Part shown: piece after piece, positions 25,298 through 37,600 of the stretch
How the letters are laid out: each line of letters starts with the position of its first letter
Numbering within the stretch: position 1 is the first letter of the stretch
Source of the DNA: Trichoplax sp. H2
Taxonomy: Eukaryota; Placozoa; Uniplacotomia; Trichoplacea
Reading direction: 5' to 3'
Assembly: GCA_003344405.1 (NCBI GenBank)
Contig: NOWV01000006.1
Location: 1,054,001-1,118,000, forward strand
DNA: 64,000 nt
The notes under the pieces: model-generated
The model's database searches: none
Told to the model about the DNA's origin: nothing
What the model saw: only the letters and a program-made list of their open reading frames with translations
Made by a program: the position numbers and the translations under genes

Positions 25298-26707
25298 TTA
25301 TTGATCTATAGATAGCATTTGGCGATCATCGAAAGCTTTTCTTGCCTTCTTGAGCTCCTCATTTAAGGTCAATAAATCCTGAATGTGGAGGAAATACGAC
25401 AAAGTAATTTATTTAATTTAGGGCATGTATTTAAAGCTGTTGTTTACAAATTTTAAGTATAGCATAATTGGGGGAATACACAAATATGTTAACATATATT
25501 GTATTTTACAAATTTAAGTTACCTTAACTCGAGCATATTTTTTCGGATCATTACGAATAACGTATATAATGTCTTCGACGTGAATCTTTCCTTTCTTTCC
25601 AACGTTTAAGGCCTTCAATGTCTATTTCAAAATATTTAATATGATCTAAATAGCGAATCAATATAAGCGTAATCATTCATTATATTAGACACTAGGGGAG
25701 ACACTAATTCTACAGTATCTCCATACGTAGAGATAAATATCATGTGCTTTCAAACCGTGTCCGATATGAATTCTATCACCATCTCTTCCAACATATCCAC
25801 TGATTCCGTATACGCAGTAGCTTCATCCCCAAAGCCATACATCATGCACCTAACTTTAGATATTATACATACAATTATAAATTGCATTCTCTTTGACTCT
25901 GTAAGTACTTAACAAGTAAAGGATTCCAAAGTATTTACAGTAAGTTCTTAAAGGGCTTTAAATGCTATTGCCTTGTTAGCGTTTGATTAGCCAAGCAATA
26001 AAAGTATATAGTAAAATCAGCTTGAGCAGACAAGTAATTCGAGAGAAGTAAACATTATACAGTGTAGATTTTAATTCGATTTCTCTTTAACATGAATTAC
26101 TAAGTCTTTTTCTGATGTTTTGTACAGACTAGATTTAATAGTAAATGTATTAGCTAATTCTTGTAGACATACTTCACCGCTCTTTACTTACGTTCTTTAT
26201 TAAACAGTCTTTTCCGTTTACTTCCACTTTCTGTAGATTCTAAATGCTGTAATGAATATCATATTAAATAAAGAATAGCTATTTGCCGTTGCGATGGCAT
26301 GTTTTAAGCAATTTTTCTTATCTAAATCAAAAAGGTCGTATTTACAACGCCAAGCAATAAACGCTACCGACATGCTGCCAGAAAATCTTAATACCAAACA
26401 ACTGCATAATACTATTCAATAAGTATCGTTTCATACTACTCAATTTTCATTTCGCAAGCTTAGACATTTAATGTGTTACTAGAGACTACCAACTGTATCC
26501 TTCAAAGATAATTATAACCCATTGATTAGAATCTAGATTTAACGAATTTTGACGAAGACGAATGCAGCAGTTTCAGAGAAGTGTAGAGAAAATTGTGCTG
26601 AACGCTAGAGAGTGAAGTCATCGAACTTTCTATGTTTACATTTTACCGTATCAGATTTCGATGCTTTCTTGCCCTAAAGGGAAGAAATTACCGTTAAATT
26701 CTTCCAT
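25298..26707 (-). CDS. TAF13: TFIID subunit TAF13, 5 exons
   Basis: TAF13 is a histone-fold subunit of TFIID that pairs with TAF11 and helps load TBP for RNA polymerase II initiation. Exons in reading order: 26692-26707 (only 16 nt), 26192-26239, 25756-25853, 25523-25621, 25298-25378. Phases agree and give 113 aa (human 124). Diagnostic blocks: SKRKRLFNKELRCMMYGFGD, YTESVDMLEEMVIEFISD, GKIHVEDIIYVIRNDPKKYA and DLLTLNEELKKARKAFDD. The first coding exon supplies only MEEFN plus one base. It was chosen because its phase-1 donor fits exon 2. A separate short acidic frame starting at 26805 (MDLTDDADDQ) also precedes a GT but is out of phase. None of these exons exceeds 100 nt, so no single open frame reveals the gene. 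Confidence 0.93.
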
Positions 26708-26715
26708 TTTGAGTG

Positions 26716-26736
26716 TATATATATATATATATATAT
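26716..26736. repeat. (TA)n microsatellite just upstream of the TAF13 start
   Basis: About ten TA/AT dinucleotides lie 9 bp upstream of the TAF13 initiation codon, and so inside its presumed 5' UTR or core promoter. Length polymorphism would be expected. Confidence 0.9.
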
Positions 26737-26846
26737 CAGGAACAATAAAGCAAATTTATCACATTAGATCATAACCTGATCATCTGCGTCATCCGTGAGA
26801 TCCATCTCCGATTTTTTGATTTCTTTATGTTTTTCGAGCGTTATTA

Positions 26847-27078
26847 TCTACTGTACTAGTAATATGTCAATAGCCCGCGACTGGGTCACTTGTTACTGTA
26901 CTGTACCATCGTAAACGATTGCTGGAGCAAAATGTGCAGTACTGTACAATACAGTACTTGTCATAGAAGAACACGGTACTGTACGGTACAGTGTACAGTA
27001 CAGTATAGTACAGTACTGTACAGTACAGTACAGACTGCACTGTACAGTTACAGTACTACACATTGTCTGCACTGTACG
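26847..27078. repeat. GTAC-type palindrome cluster 4, upstream of TAF13
   Basis: A dense array of ACAGT/ACTGT pentamers with many palindrome centres lies here, densest at 26935-27078. It starts about 140 bp upstream of the TAF13 ATG. The 67-codon open frame at 26890 is a readout of the array. Placement relative to the gene start matches clusters 2, 3, 6 and 7. Confidence 0.85.
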
Positions 27079-29359
27079 TTTTTACCTAAATAATAACTGC
27101 GATAAATACCTGGACAGTGGACTGGACACCCTCCTCAAATGTCGAAAAATAATTACTCAGTACGGATCTTCCGGCTCTACTTTCTAATAAATCACTCGTA
27201 TTAATTTGAAATAGCATTTCTGATCTAAAGTTACTGCTTCCAGGCAAAGCTTAGTAACAGGCAATGGATTACAATGTAATTTTATTACTTAATTTAGAAA
27301 AAATCAGTAAAGTCATAATCGACTGTCTGCATACTAAAGTATTGTCATAACGAAGTGTTTGATACAATTTGTTAACCAAATTAGGCTAGTTGTCTGTCCG
27401 TCTGAACATGTAACCAAAGATTGATAATGCCGCTCCGTTAAGATTATAAGTACTGTACTGTGGTGTTGATTATATTATATATTATTACTGCACTGCACTG
27501 TACGGTATGTATGGAGCAATGAATTAGTCAGGAACTCCTAACAACTCCCTACTTTAGCCAAAATTATTATTATTAGGCTCATATTAGGAATTTAAATCTT
27601 CACTGATGTCATGGTGTGCTTAGTACATAGACTGACCATTTTAAATCAGCTGCACTGCCGAACCCATACAGTACCCCCAACACCCAAAGTGTTGACTAAT
27701 ATTAGAACTACCACTAATGATGATCACAGGTACTAACCCGAAAGGGGTGACATTATTTTTTGTACTGTACTGTACAGTGTACAGGGACTAGACCTGGTCA
27801 GGGACTACTTCAGGAACAGAAATTTGTAATAAAAATCTTAAGGAATGCAAAGTAAACAAGGATTTATTGCAACATGATAGCTCGCTAATATAATATACTG
27901 TTTCGGAATGAATGCAAAACAGTTAAGAAAACAAAGGGTTACGAATTATAGTAATTATTAACTTTCAGCTTAATTTAACTTAAAAATACATCTCAAAATT
28001 AGAGCCTGCTGTTTTTACCAACGTCTACGCGTACTGCACTAACTATAAATAGTTATAATATACGAGTGTAGAAATGATGAAAACGTGTTAAGAACTATGA
28101 TGCCGACAAGGCGTCAACGAAATCTATATGGACTTTTAGCAGACCATTATACTTCAATAATAACTAAAAATTGTGATCAGCTTACTAATCAGGAACTCTC
28201 CATTGATTTTATAATGTAGTATTCTTAATCAGTAGTTTCAAATTATAGATTGAGACGCAATACCACATTTTCTCTAGTATAATTTCTTTGTGGTAAGAAT
28301 CAATAGTGGTACGTGTTATGTAAGTAAGAATACAGTAACCTGTTGTACTGCACATTGTGTTAGCATAAGATAAAGGTAATGAATTACTAAGATAAGTGTA
28401 TAATACATTATTACCGCTATACAGTACTATTTAAATGCAGTAAATCCTAAATAAAAAAGACTTTCAGAAAGCTTACTAGGAGGAGTGTATCAAAGTCCTT
28501 CGTGTTTACGTTAACGACTAAGAGTGGAAACACAACGGCACACTCAACTGATTTTGATCAAAGAACGATACAGTTGCTATAACTTGAAGATGTAATAACA
28601 TATTTCTTTAATCTCTCAATAACAGGACGCATTGCATAAAGTCTTACATGAATAACCAAATAATGCCTGCATTCAGTAAAATTCACGAAAAAATCAGCAA
28701 TGTAACGACAATCCGCATAAAGTATATACGAACACAATTTAGTTCAATGGCATTTTATATAGGGAATTTTATATATTATATTTACTTAATGCATATAACT
28801 GTAAATTATGATATACAAGAAAATATCCCGTTCGTTATACTGTAACCTCATGAAAGTTACTACTGTATATATCGGTACGAAATCCTTCAACTTTAGACGA
28901 AGATAAAAGAAATGGATATGAATTATGGAGTAGCATTGCCATATGAAACTCTTCAGCTTAGACATTTAATCTTAAAAATACCCATCTCATCATCTTATCA
29001 TCTATTATTATCGGGCATCATGGAAATTGATAAAATGAATATTATTCAATATAATTGATCTTGGTAATATTCATCTAGAACTGTCAAAAGATTATCACGT
29101 AAGAAATCAAGCATTTAAGTACCTATTTAAGTCCATATAGCAAGTGCGATAGTCACTCAAAATCCTAATAGCGGTAAATACTCTAAATTAAAACAATGTT
29201 GATAAATAATGGCTTAGAAGCCAAATCAGTAATTATTTAAACGCTGAAAGCGAGGATAAATGCAGTGTTTGAGGATTGCAATCTTCAAGTATATCTAATA
29301 CATTATGCGTTATGGATGAATAATTCAAATTTTAAATCGTTTTTCGTTGAGACCATGAG
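27079..29359. other. Intergenic stretch between TAF13 and the PRDM13-like gene
   Basis: No exon chain was seen in 2.3 kb. A looser patch of GTAC palindromes occupies 27448-27786 and is listed separately. A plus-strand frame at 28648-28845 is hydrophobic, very AT-rich and of no recognised family. The right end must contain the 3' UTR of the PRDM13-like gene. Confidence 0.5.
27448..27786. repeat. Sparse GTAC-type palindrome patch 5
   Basis: Three short arrays (27448-27466, 27484-27510, 27757-27785) of ACTGT/ACAGT pentamers are spread over 340 bp. They lie 0.75-1.1 kb from the TAF13 start, and no other gene start is recognised next to them. The intervening sequence contains inverted-looking words such as GGACTAGACC and CTGGTCAGGGACT. 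These vaguely resemble words next to cluster 6, so a decayed shared element is possible. Confidence 0.65.
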
Positions 29360-31619
29360 TTAGTCTTTTTTAAATAATCGATGCTTTGATTTTATGTGAC
29401 GTACAAGATCACATAATCTGTCAAAACTGTCTTTCCCACAATGCTCACATTTAAGTGGAATTTTGTCTCTTGTATGTGATGCTAAGTGCTTTTTTAAGTT
29501 ACTAGGATCGCTAAATGACTTGTTGCATATATTACAAGATAGTGGTTTTTCACCAGTGTGAATTCTCATATGGATCTTTAAAACATATTTTCGACAGTAT
29601 GTTCTCCCACAGTAAGGACACCGGTGACGAGTCGCATTGTTAGTATGGGTTTTATAAGTTTTACTGGTCGACATCGCGGTTTGCCGCGTGTTATTCTTGT
29701 TGCTTGATGATGGATAGTTGTCTTGATTGATTGCAGCCGTCAGAAACATATTATCTCTGCTCGATGTTGGAGGAAATGTTGCGGAATGAGACGTTATGGC
29801 TGACTTCGTTGTTTTCTTTGAATGGTCAACGATGTTTCTTTGAAGAAGTGAAACTGCAGAAGACGCATTTGAAGAAGCAGAATTCATTTGATAATAAGGT
29901 ACAGATCTCATCTCTTCTAAGTCAATACTTTTATTATTAATATAAGAGTTATTCATTAAGTGAAGATTGCTTGTCGGCGGACTGCGTTCTAAAGTACAAT
30001 GAGGGAAATTGGCAGGTCGTAAACAGGGATTTACTGGTGCAACATGACCTTTAACTAGATATGAAGGTGCTATTGAAACTAACGGATTACACTGTGTCTT
30101 TATAAAATTTAACCAAGTTGCGGTAGCGCATGCATTACTAGAAGGATTAGCTGATTTAGTGCGCATAAAATTATTTTCGTTGTATGGATAGCAAGGTAAT
30201 ACACGATTATTCCACAACGATGAATGTTGAAATGCCTTATATCCTGGAATATCAAATTCGCCAGGATAATTGGTTATCCTATCAGCCGCTGAATGCAGAT
30301 GTCCAGAAGACGCTGACTGAACAGGTATCCTAGATGGTATCATAAACATTGGTGATTGAGTACAGTCAGAGCCACGGGTCTTTAGTTCCTTAGCATTTTC
30401 TTGAGGCGACTTAGAGTAAAGAACAGGGCATTTGCACATTAGGTGCGCTATAAACGGATGTAGATATCGATAGGTAGCGTGACATAATGTGCACCAGAAA
30501 TAATTAGGGCCTAAATAGAAAAAATTTCCAGAAGCAAATGGATAAATAAATTCTTGAATTAAAATCTAGATTTCATATGCTTTCAGTCGCCGAAATTAAC
30601 TCTTAAACTCAGTTAAATTATATTCCCTATCAAATGCGCTTAATAGATAATAACTATATTATGATTTACCAATTATATTCTCTTTTTTTGGTTGCGGGAT
30701 ATCCCATTTCTTTTCCATTTCTTGGCTAAACCAAACTAGTAATTCTTCGTGGCGAGTAATATCTCTTGTAGTTTTAAAGTGAATTTCTTTAGTGTGTCCA
30801 TTAAATTGTACTTCGATATTTTGTTCGTCTTTGTTTCTTGCGCAGCTCATGCACGCCACCCATTCTAACCCGTTCACAATATTACTCGTGCAGATTATAT
30901 TACCGTTTTTAATCTGTACCTATATTTTTAAGTAAGTAAAAGGTTTATGGCTCTAACAAATTTATCATAATTACTAGTAGATCCTTTCTATCACCGCATC
31001 AGTAATAGATAGTGATGAAATACTATAACATGATGTGTGTACTGTACACCTTCATACTACATGTACTCACAAAAACTTAGTAGATTACATATTTTTGGTT
31101 ACATAAATTTACACGATACAAAATCATAAATATGTTTCTGGGACGATTAAACCAGGATAAAGTAAATCATCAGTATTGATTTGTTGTAATACCAAGAAAT
31201 TAAATACCATACGATTTACTAATTTTGTAAGTTTATATTCCTAAATCCGCCTTAATATGGATAGTTATTTTGATTTGTAAATATTTAACATTTTGCTAGC
31301 ATAATCCAATTCCTTACTGCCGTCTTTATCGCATATATTTAAAATATCGTTAGCATCCTTCATGATATTAATAATGCAGTTAATAATGGAGAATAAAAAT
31401 AAATTATTAAATTCTAAAGGTCACTATGTTACATACTGAGAAACGATCACTACTAATAAGCGGAATGAACCTTAAACGTACCTCTAACATGAAAGCAGTT
31501 TCTCTGTTATCACTAGCTTTCTCGAAAAACTTTAATTCGTCCTTATATGGGCCAAATTTTAAGTTATGCGGGATGGACGTCGACGTCCACACACCAGTTT
31601 TAATTTTGGATAAATCCAT
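29360..31619 (-). CDS. PR-domain zinc-finger transcription factor, PRDM13-like, 3 exons
   Basis: Exons in reading order: 31482-31619, 30670-30913, 29360-30510. They are in phase and give 510 aa. Residues 1-125 form a PR (SET-related) domain: [45 protein letters not shown] and [13 protein letters not shown] first finger (about 130-155) reads [20 protein letters not shown], with Cys where the last His would be. A 260-residue Ser/Asn-rich linker follows, then three C-terminal fingers (about 420-500): [20 protein letters not shown], a TGEKP linker, [10 protein letters not shown], and a last C2H2 finger ending in RHIKSKH. The one-finger, long-linker, three-finger layout and [13 protein letters not shown] and DPSNLKKH match PRDM13, a regulator of neuronal fate in bilaterians. 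PRDM8 or another class is possible. It should act in the nucleus. The ATG at 31619 follows a stop. Confidence 0.85.
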
Positions 31620-34600
31620 TCGCAATTATTTCGTAAGCAGTTTAATAAATGATACCGGATGAAAAAAGATTAGGATCTAAATCAGCTCAGATATGAACGT
31701 TATAATACTATTACTTGTAGTAACAAATACGGTAATTTAATTTGCTTAGCAGAAGAGTGGACCAAAATAATCAGGTTTAAATAGTTTACTGCAATACTTG
31801 ATACATGAGAATCCAGAGCAATATCAAGCACCTGTATATTAGTGGAATGTTAATTTTATTGTTGACAAAATAATTATATTCTCAATTGTCTTGTTGTTAA
31901 TTTCTTTTTGATTATTTGTTGACGACAATTAAATCTATCCCTCTTTATTGTCTTATCATTAACAATTGATTTAAAAATTTAATAATGGCATTCTTTCAGC
32001 AAATTGATGTTTTAATAGTTAGATTATCATCTTATCCGATATTCTAACAATTAATTACCTGACAATTACCAGTACCACGTCATTAATAAACGGAAGGCAA
32101 CTGTTTTCTATTGTTTAATTGAGCATCACCCATCTTATGAACATTCTTTCCCATGACTGGTATGTAAAAAAGTAATCAAAGAGTTGAAGAGTCTCCTTCT
32201 TATACTCTAGGTATATGGGCATATATAGCATTTCCTACAACTTTGTGGTAAATAAAAATCGCATAATTATTGTCGTGTGTTAACTAATGATCTACGTGTA
32301 TTTTAAATTTTATGCTTTCAAACTTAATGTATTACAATAGTGTATTAAATAGCAATTAATCATATTCTAGATCGATTAATTTATCATGATGTGACGAATA
32401 AATAATACTATTGTTTATTTCTTTATTGATAGAACTAGATACTAATAGACTGTCTTCTTTACATTATGCATAGGGTTGCTAATAATCAATATCATTGGAC
32501 TTATATGATCTTAATACGGACGATTTATCCGTACTATAGAAAATTAAAAATTTGTTGAATTATTTATAATTTGAACCACCCTATTAATTGAGCTGAGACA
32601 ACTTTCACTTCTTGTGTAGCCGTAGTAATTCGAAGCTGCTATCGGCCAGCATAAAAATGAACGTAAAAATTAAATTTATAGAGTTAAAGCTTATAGTTTT
32701 CCAAAAATGTGTTTATCATGACTGATATTTAGAGGAGAGTGCACATAATCGATTAATGCTAGGGTAATGAGTAGTGAGAAATGATGAAATTGAAACTTGA
32801 CGATACATGCTGTACTTGTGGTCGAAATTGTGTAATATAGCAACTGCGCCAAAGTCTAGATAAATATAAATTAATGTTTATTAATCGTAAAGATATTGAT
32901 AGTATCATCTATGGGTCATTATTTGAACGCTTTCTGTAAGCGAAATTAGCCCGTTGACCATTACAGGAAACACATGAAAATTATTTTTGATGATGTTTAT
33001 GGATGATAAGATTCTTGCAACTGAGCTCTAAAGGCTCTCATCAATTGTTTTTTGGTGTCTGTTTGTAATTCTGATACTTAATTATATTTGTCATAAAATA
33101 TTTAAAAATTACGGGAAGAAATGATGAAATCGCTACAGTTAAAGCACGTTTTTAAACTTAAACTTAATTTACAAATTATTAATTTATGATTAAGGTTCGG
33201 ATAATGAAATGTTATAATTGCATAGATTTGCGAGTACTAGTAAAGTCTAATTAAAGTTAATGTTATCTGCACTCATAATAAGCCATGTTACAAAGATAGA
33301 AATTTAATGAAAGAACCTATTTTAGGATTAATCCAATTCAGAAATGCAAAATTCAGTATATAAAGAATAAAGAATGTACTAGGTTATTGACTCAAGCTTG
33401 TCCTTTAAGTGAATCTTACAAAGTAATAGTAGATCTTAATTGTAAATGTTTAGATTTATGCTGACAAGTGTCTTTGTCAACAGTAATTTCAGTAAGTAAA
33501 ATATTAAATTCTTGCCACCATGAGATTTTTGCTAATATGCCGGGCGTGCGAGTAGCATGTCAGTTGTCATATACTGGTAGTATTCCATGATCAAATGATC
33601 ATATATGCTAAATGACAAACAATGTTTAAAGTAATTAAGAAATAACAAAAGAATTCGTTGACCAGTAAATCATTAATGCCATGCAGTGTATTTCTTAGAC
33701 AATCGAGGTAAGGTGTGCTAGATTCTAAAAGCTTTTTGTTGACTAATAGCGATCAGAAAATGGATTGTCTAACCATTATCTTGGACATATACAATTTTCA
33801 TCACTATTTGCTAATGGGGTAAGCTAATTTAAAATCTTAGCTAGTTTAACTGAAAGTTATTACTTTTTATATTTTGGATTTAAATTTAATAGGTTTTACA
33901 AATAACTCCATTTACGAAAAAATCAGCCCATGCTTAATTTAAATAGTGTAAATTAAACGCAAATTATCCAAGGGAATACAGAAATTGCTCCATATGTATT
34001 ACATTACAGTACCGGAATTAAGGATAGGGCGCTGGCTTTACGGACTAAAAGATACAAGTCCTAACAAAGAATACTATATACTTTAAACATTAATCTATGT
34101 CTACTATTTATAGTAAAAATTAAGCCAGTGTCAATAAGTTCAAGCGGATAATTGAGTAGGAGAATTACAAATTTGGTGAATAGTTTCCTTCCTTATTTTG
34201 AGATATACAGGTATCTACATGTTGATTTCACAGTAGCAAGGATATTATATACTAATATTCAGATTTCAAAGAAAAACTCGTTCAGGTAAATCATATGGTA
34301 TATTCCTTAAGATAGGGTAACTCAGTGTCAATCCTTTTTATCTTATATAAATTGTGGAGATATAAAATATTTTAATCCATCACGTAAATTACAATGGCCT
34401 AAAGAACGAATGTAATTATAATTTAATTATGTTCCTGTATCAGCCCACAAACATAGACCATCGTCTAAATATAAATATAGCATTGTGAAAGATTAGCAGA
34501 CTGTGGGTATGTTTTATTGTAGATTTATTTACCGATCGATTTATAAAAAATGTATTATTTAAACTATCGTGGTTAATTGTTATTGATCTCAAAGCAGCTG

Positions 34601-37600
34601 GTACTTCTTCCGATGCATAGTGTTCTATGCAGGTGCAATCTTGTTACGAAAGTCATTGTGAAGATTTGTTATCTGTTATTTTACTGCACCATACAATATA
34701 CTTTTCCTATTTACGTCTTTGCTTAACTTTGTTTCATGTATGGTAAGTAAAGTAGCGGCTGTACTGTAATGTAGTACCGGTATCTACTAACAGCATGAGA
34801 AATTGATTGTACTTTCATTGATTTCTCGCCATTATCAGATAAATCGTTTATTGCACTAAAAATACTTTCAGATTATAGTAGCGATAGCATTGTCTGATAA
34901 AGTTCAAAACAGGCAATCAAATATCGAGGTATGTTACCTTCTAATTTCCAAGCTGCAAGCGACTGAAGTTAGGATTCTAAGATATACAAAACTTATTAAA
35001 GAAAGAAACAACTATTATTAGCTTTAAAGCGACAACAGGTGTATAGTAGAGGATGTTATTTCGATAAATTTTATTGCATATTTATTAGCAGTGTATTACG
35101 AACTTCTTTTTGTAAGGTTTTCTTGTAGTACGAATAAAAGAGTCCACTAGAGCTTGAGTACTGAACTGAACTTTATTATAGATATTAGTATCCTTATAAG
35201 TAGCGAATAATTGTAATAACTTTCTATATAACGGCTTACCATGAATAGTAATGGGCACCTTATCACGTCAATCAATGAGATAAACTAAGTTTATGACAAA
35301 TAATATAAGATAAGAACATATTGTGCTAAAAGTGTTATCTAAGCCCTAATCTCAAAGATTACAGTTCCAAAATGAAAACAAGTGTCTGCAGTTTAGTCAT
35401 CAAACATACAGATTTTACGAATTATGACTACGAGTCTAACGTAGTAAATCAATTACGAAACTTCTACTTCGTGACGCAGTGATACTAATAAAAATTTTCT
35501 AAAGGACAACAGTAATAACTGTAATTGCCATTTATTAGAAAAAATCAGTAATTAAAGTCGATCTATCATATTTTAATCAAATCTAGTAAACATCGTCTTT
35601 TACGCCTATAGATCTTTTGCATCATACAAGTATAGTGGGCATACGCCTACGTGTGCAACGCGATTTATCTTTTACATCTACCAATTATCGTTGATCTTCT
35701 TAGATCTTGGAGCACCTGTATCAAAGAATAATTGACGGTATACTTAAACTGCAAAATATAGAAAATTTATGAATTATTAAGTTTCCTTTTATGCACATAG
35801 TTAACACTACAGCGATATCATAATCTTTTATACTAAAAATTGGTCATCAATGCGAGTACATTAAATTTTAAATTTTCTTACGATAGATTGCATCTTTAGT
35901 AGCGAAAAAGCTGTGGATTAGCCTACGGGATAATAGTGCTACTAGTATTTGATTTAAAATAGCTACTGTTTTACATAAGCATTTAATTGATCAGCTGAAT
36001 TTGATAGCTTCATAAATTTTACTAGCCATGTGTTAAATAGTCTTTAATCCTTACCGGCAAGTAGATTCGCATTGGAATCTGCGAAAATGAACTTTGATAT
36101 ATCATAGGCTCTGGAGATTAGTAAAGATCGTGTTAATGTGAAACGACTATACTCATAAATTGGTATTTTATTATGGTTCTATTGCTCGGATAATATTAAA
36201 TTTGATATGTTTGGTTGCATTATCTATTATAGCGTACTTATATTCCTTTACCAGGGAAATAGAACGATGAGGTATAGTTTTTTTATATAAATAACTCAAC
36301 TTCTATGCTATCGGGCATTTGTATGAAAAGGATCATTAACTTATTCGGATAGTAAACGTATCGATTTGTTTGCTTCAATTTTGCTACAGCAGCAAATACT
36401 AACGACCACGTAGTTATACTACAGTTCTGTGATCATCATTATGCATTACAGCCGCTATATGACGAGCAATGTAGACAGAGTGACTGTCCCTAATGACGGT
36501 CACTGGACTGTATAATGTATATTTGCTTATGTTAAAAAATTATTAACACGTTTTGTATCAAGCGAAGAATAATTGCTTTCACATCTATTTTTACCTGATC
36601 TATTAATTTTAAACTATTTATGGACTGATTGTCCGTGGATTGCTAACTTGTTTAGAATGATAATAATACGTTGACTGAACCCCTCAAAAGAGATAAAAAT
36701 ATGGAAGTTTTCCGTATAGCTGAAAGAATCTCATCATTTATTACTCGAACTAGCCTAACCCGCATACTATACCTGTGCGAATGAGATTTCTCATAATAAT
36801 ATAGTAGTTGATATCATACTCAATAAACAATCATACACGTATCGTGAGTAACTCCTAAGACAATATACTAACCTATACGTAACATATACACGAACTCATT
36901 AAAATAATTCTACCGGACATATTTGAGCATTATTTTAAGGTCATAATTATCGGCTTTATCATACTGTATATATAATTATATCGAGTTATTATATATTTAA
37001 ACGATCAGTTAGCTGTAAATAGCTGTATAATATGCAGTATATATGTATTGATTAGACGGCTTCTGACATCTCTTATCTGAGTATGACTCTTAAAGGCCAT
37101 CTTCGTCTGTAAACATGAGTAAGAGATTTTAAATGTAATGAATTCATATTATTTATACCTTAAGATTGTTAAATCACGGTAATAATTTTAATTTTCACAA
37201 ATTGTGGTTTGTTGACATTAACTATGTTAACATTATTGCTTATTGTAGAAAATTTCATTATCGTCTCGTACATCGATCTAATGGCGACGAATTTGGAATC
37301 CTGATTAATCATTGCGAAAGCTAACAAAAGAGTTTTTATCTCTACTCTTCATAGACCTGAAGCAGCACTATTTAAATGGAATCCAAAGTACAATTTATAC
37401 TGCAGTAATTATATTAAATAATGTATCAACTATAGCGAACTTTATTTGGGCAAATATCCGAAAAGTAAATTTTTCGTAACTAAATTGTATTACAGTAGGG
37501 TGAAAATGACCGTGCGAATGGCAGACAGGTTAGGTTCCTATATTTTTAAATAATTGTTACGTCGATGAGCCGGTTAACTATCTAAATACGAGTAGTTCCA

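Noticed and set aside
26776-26805. MDLTDDADDQ frame as the TAF13 N-terminus
   Set aside because: Its GT donor is phase 0, while exon 2 of TAF13 needs a phase-1 donor; the MEEFN exon fits instead.
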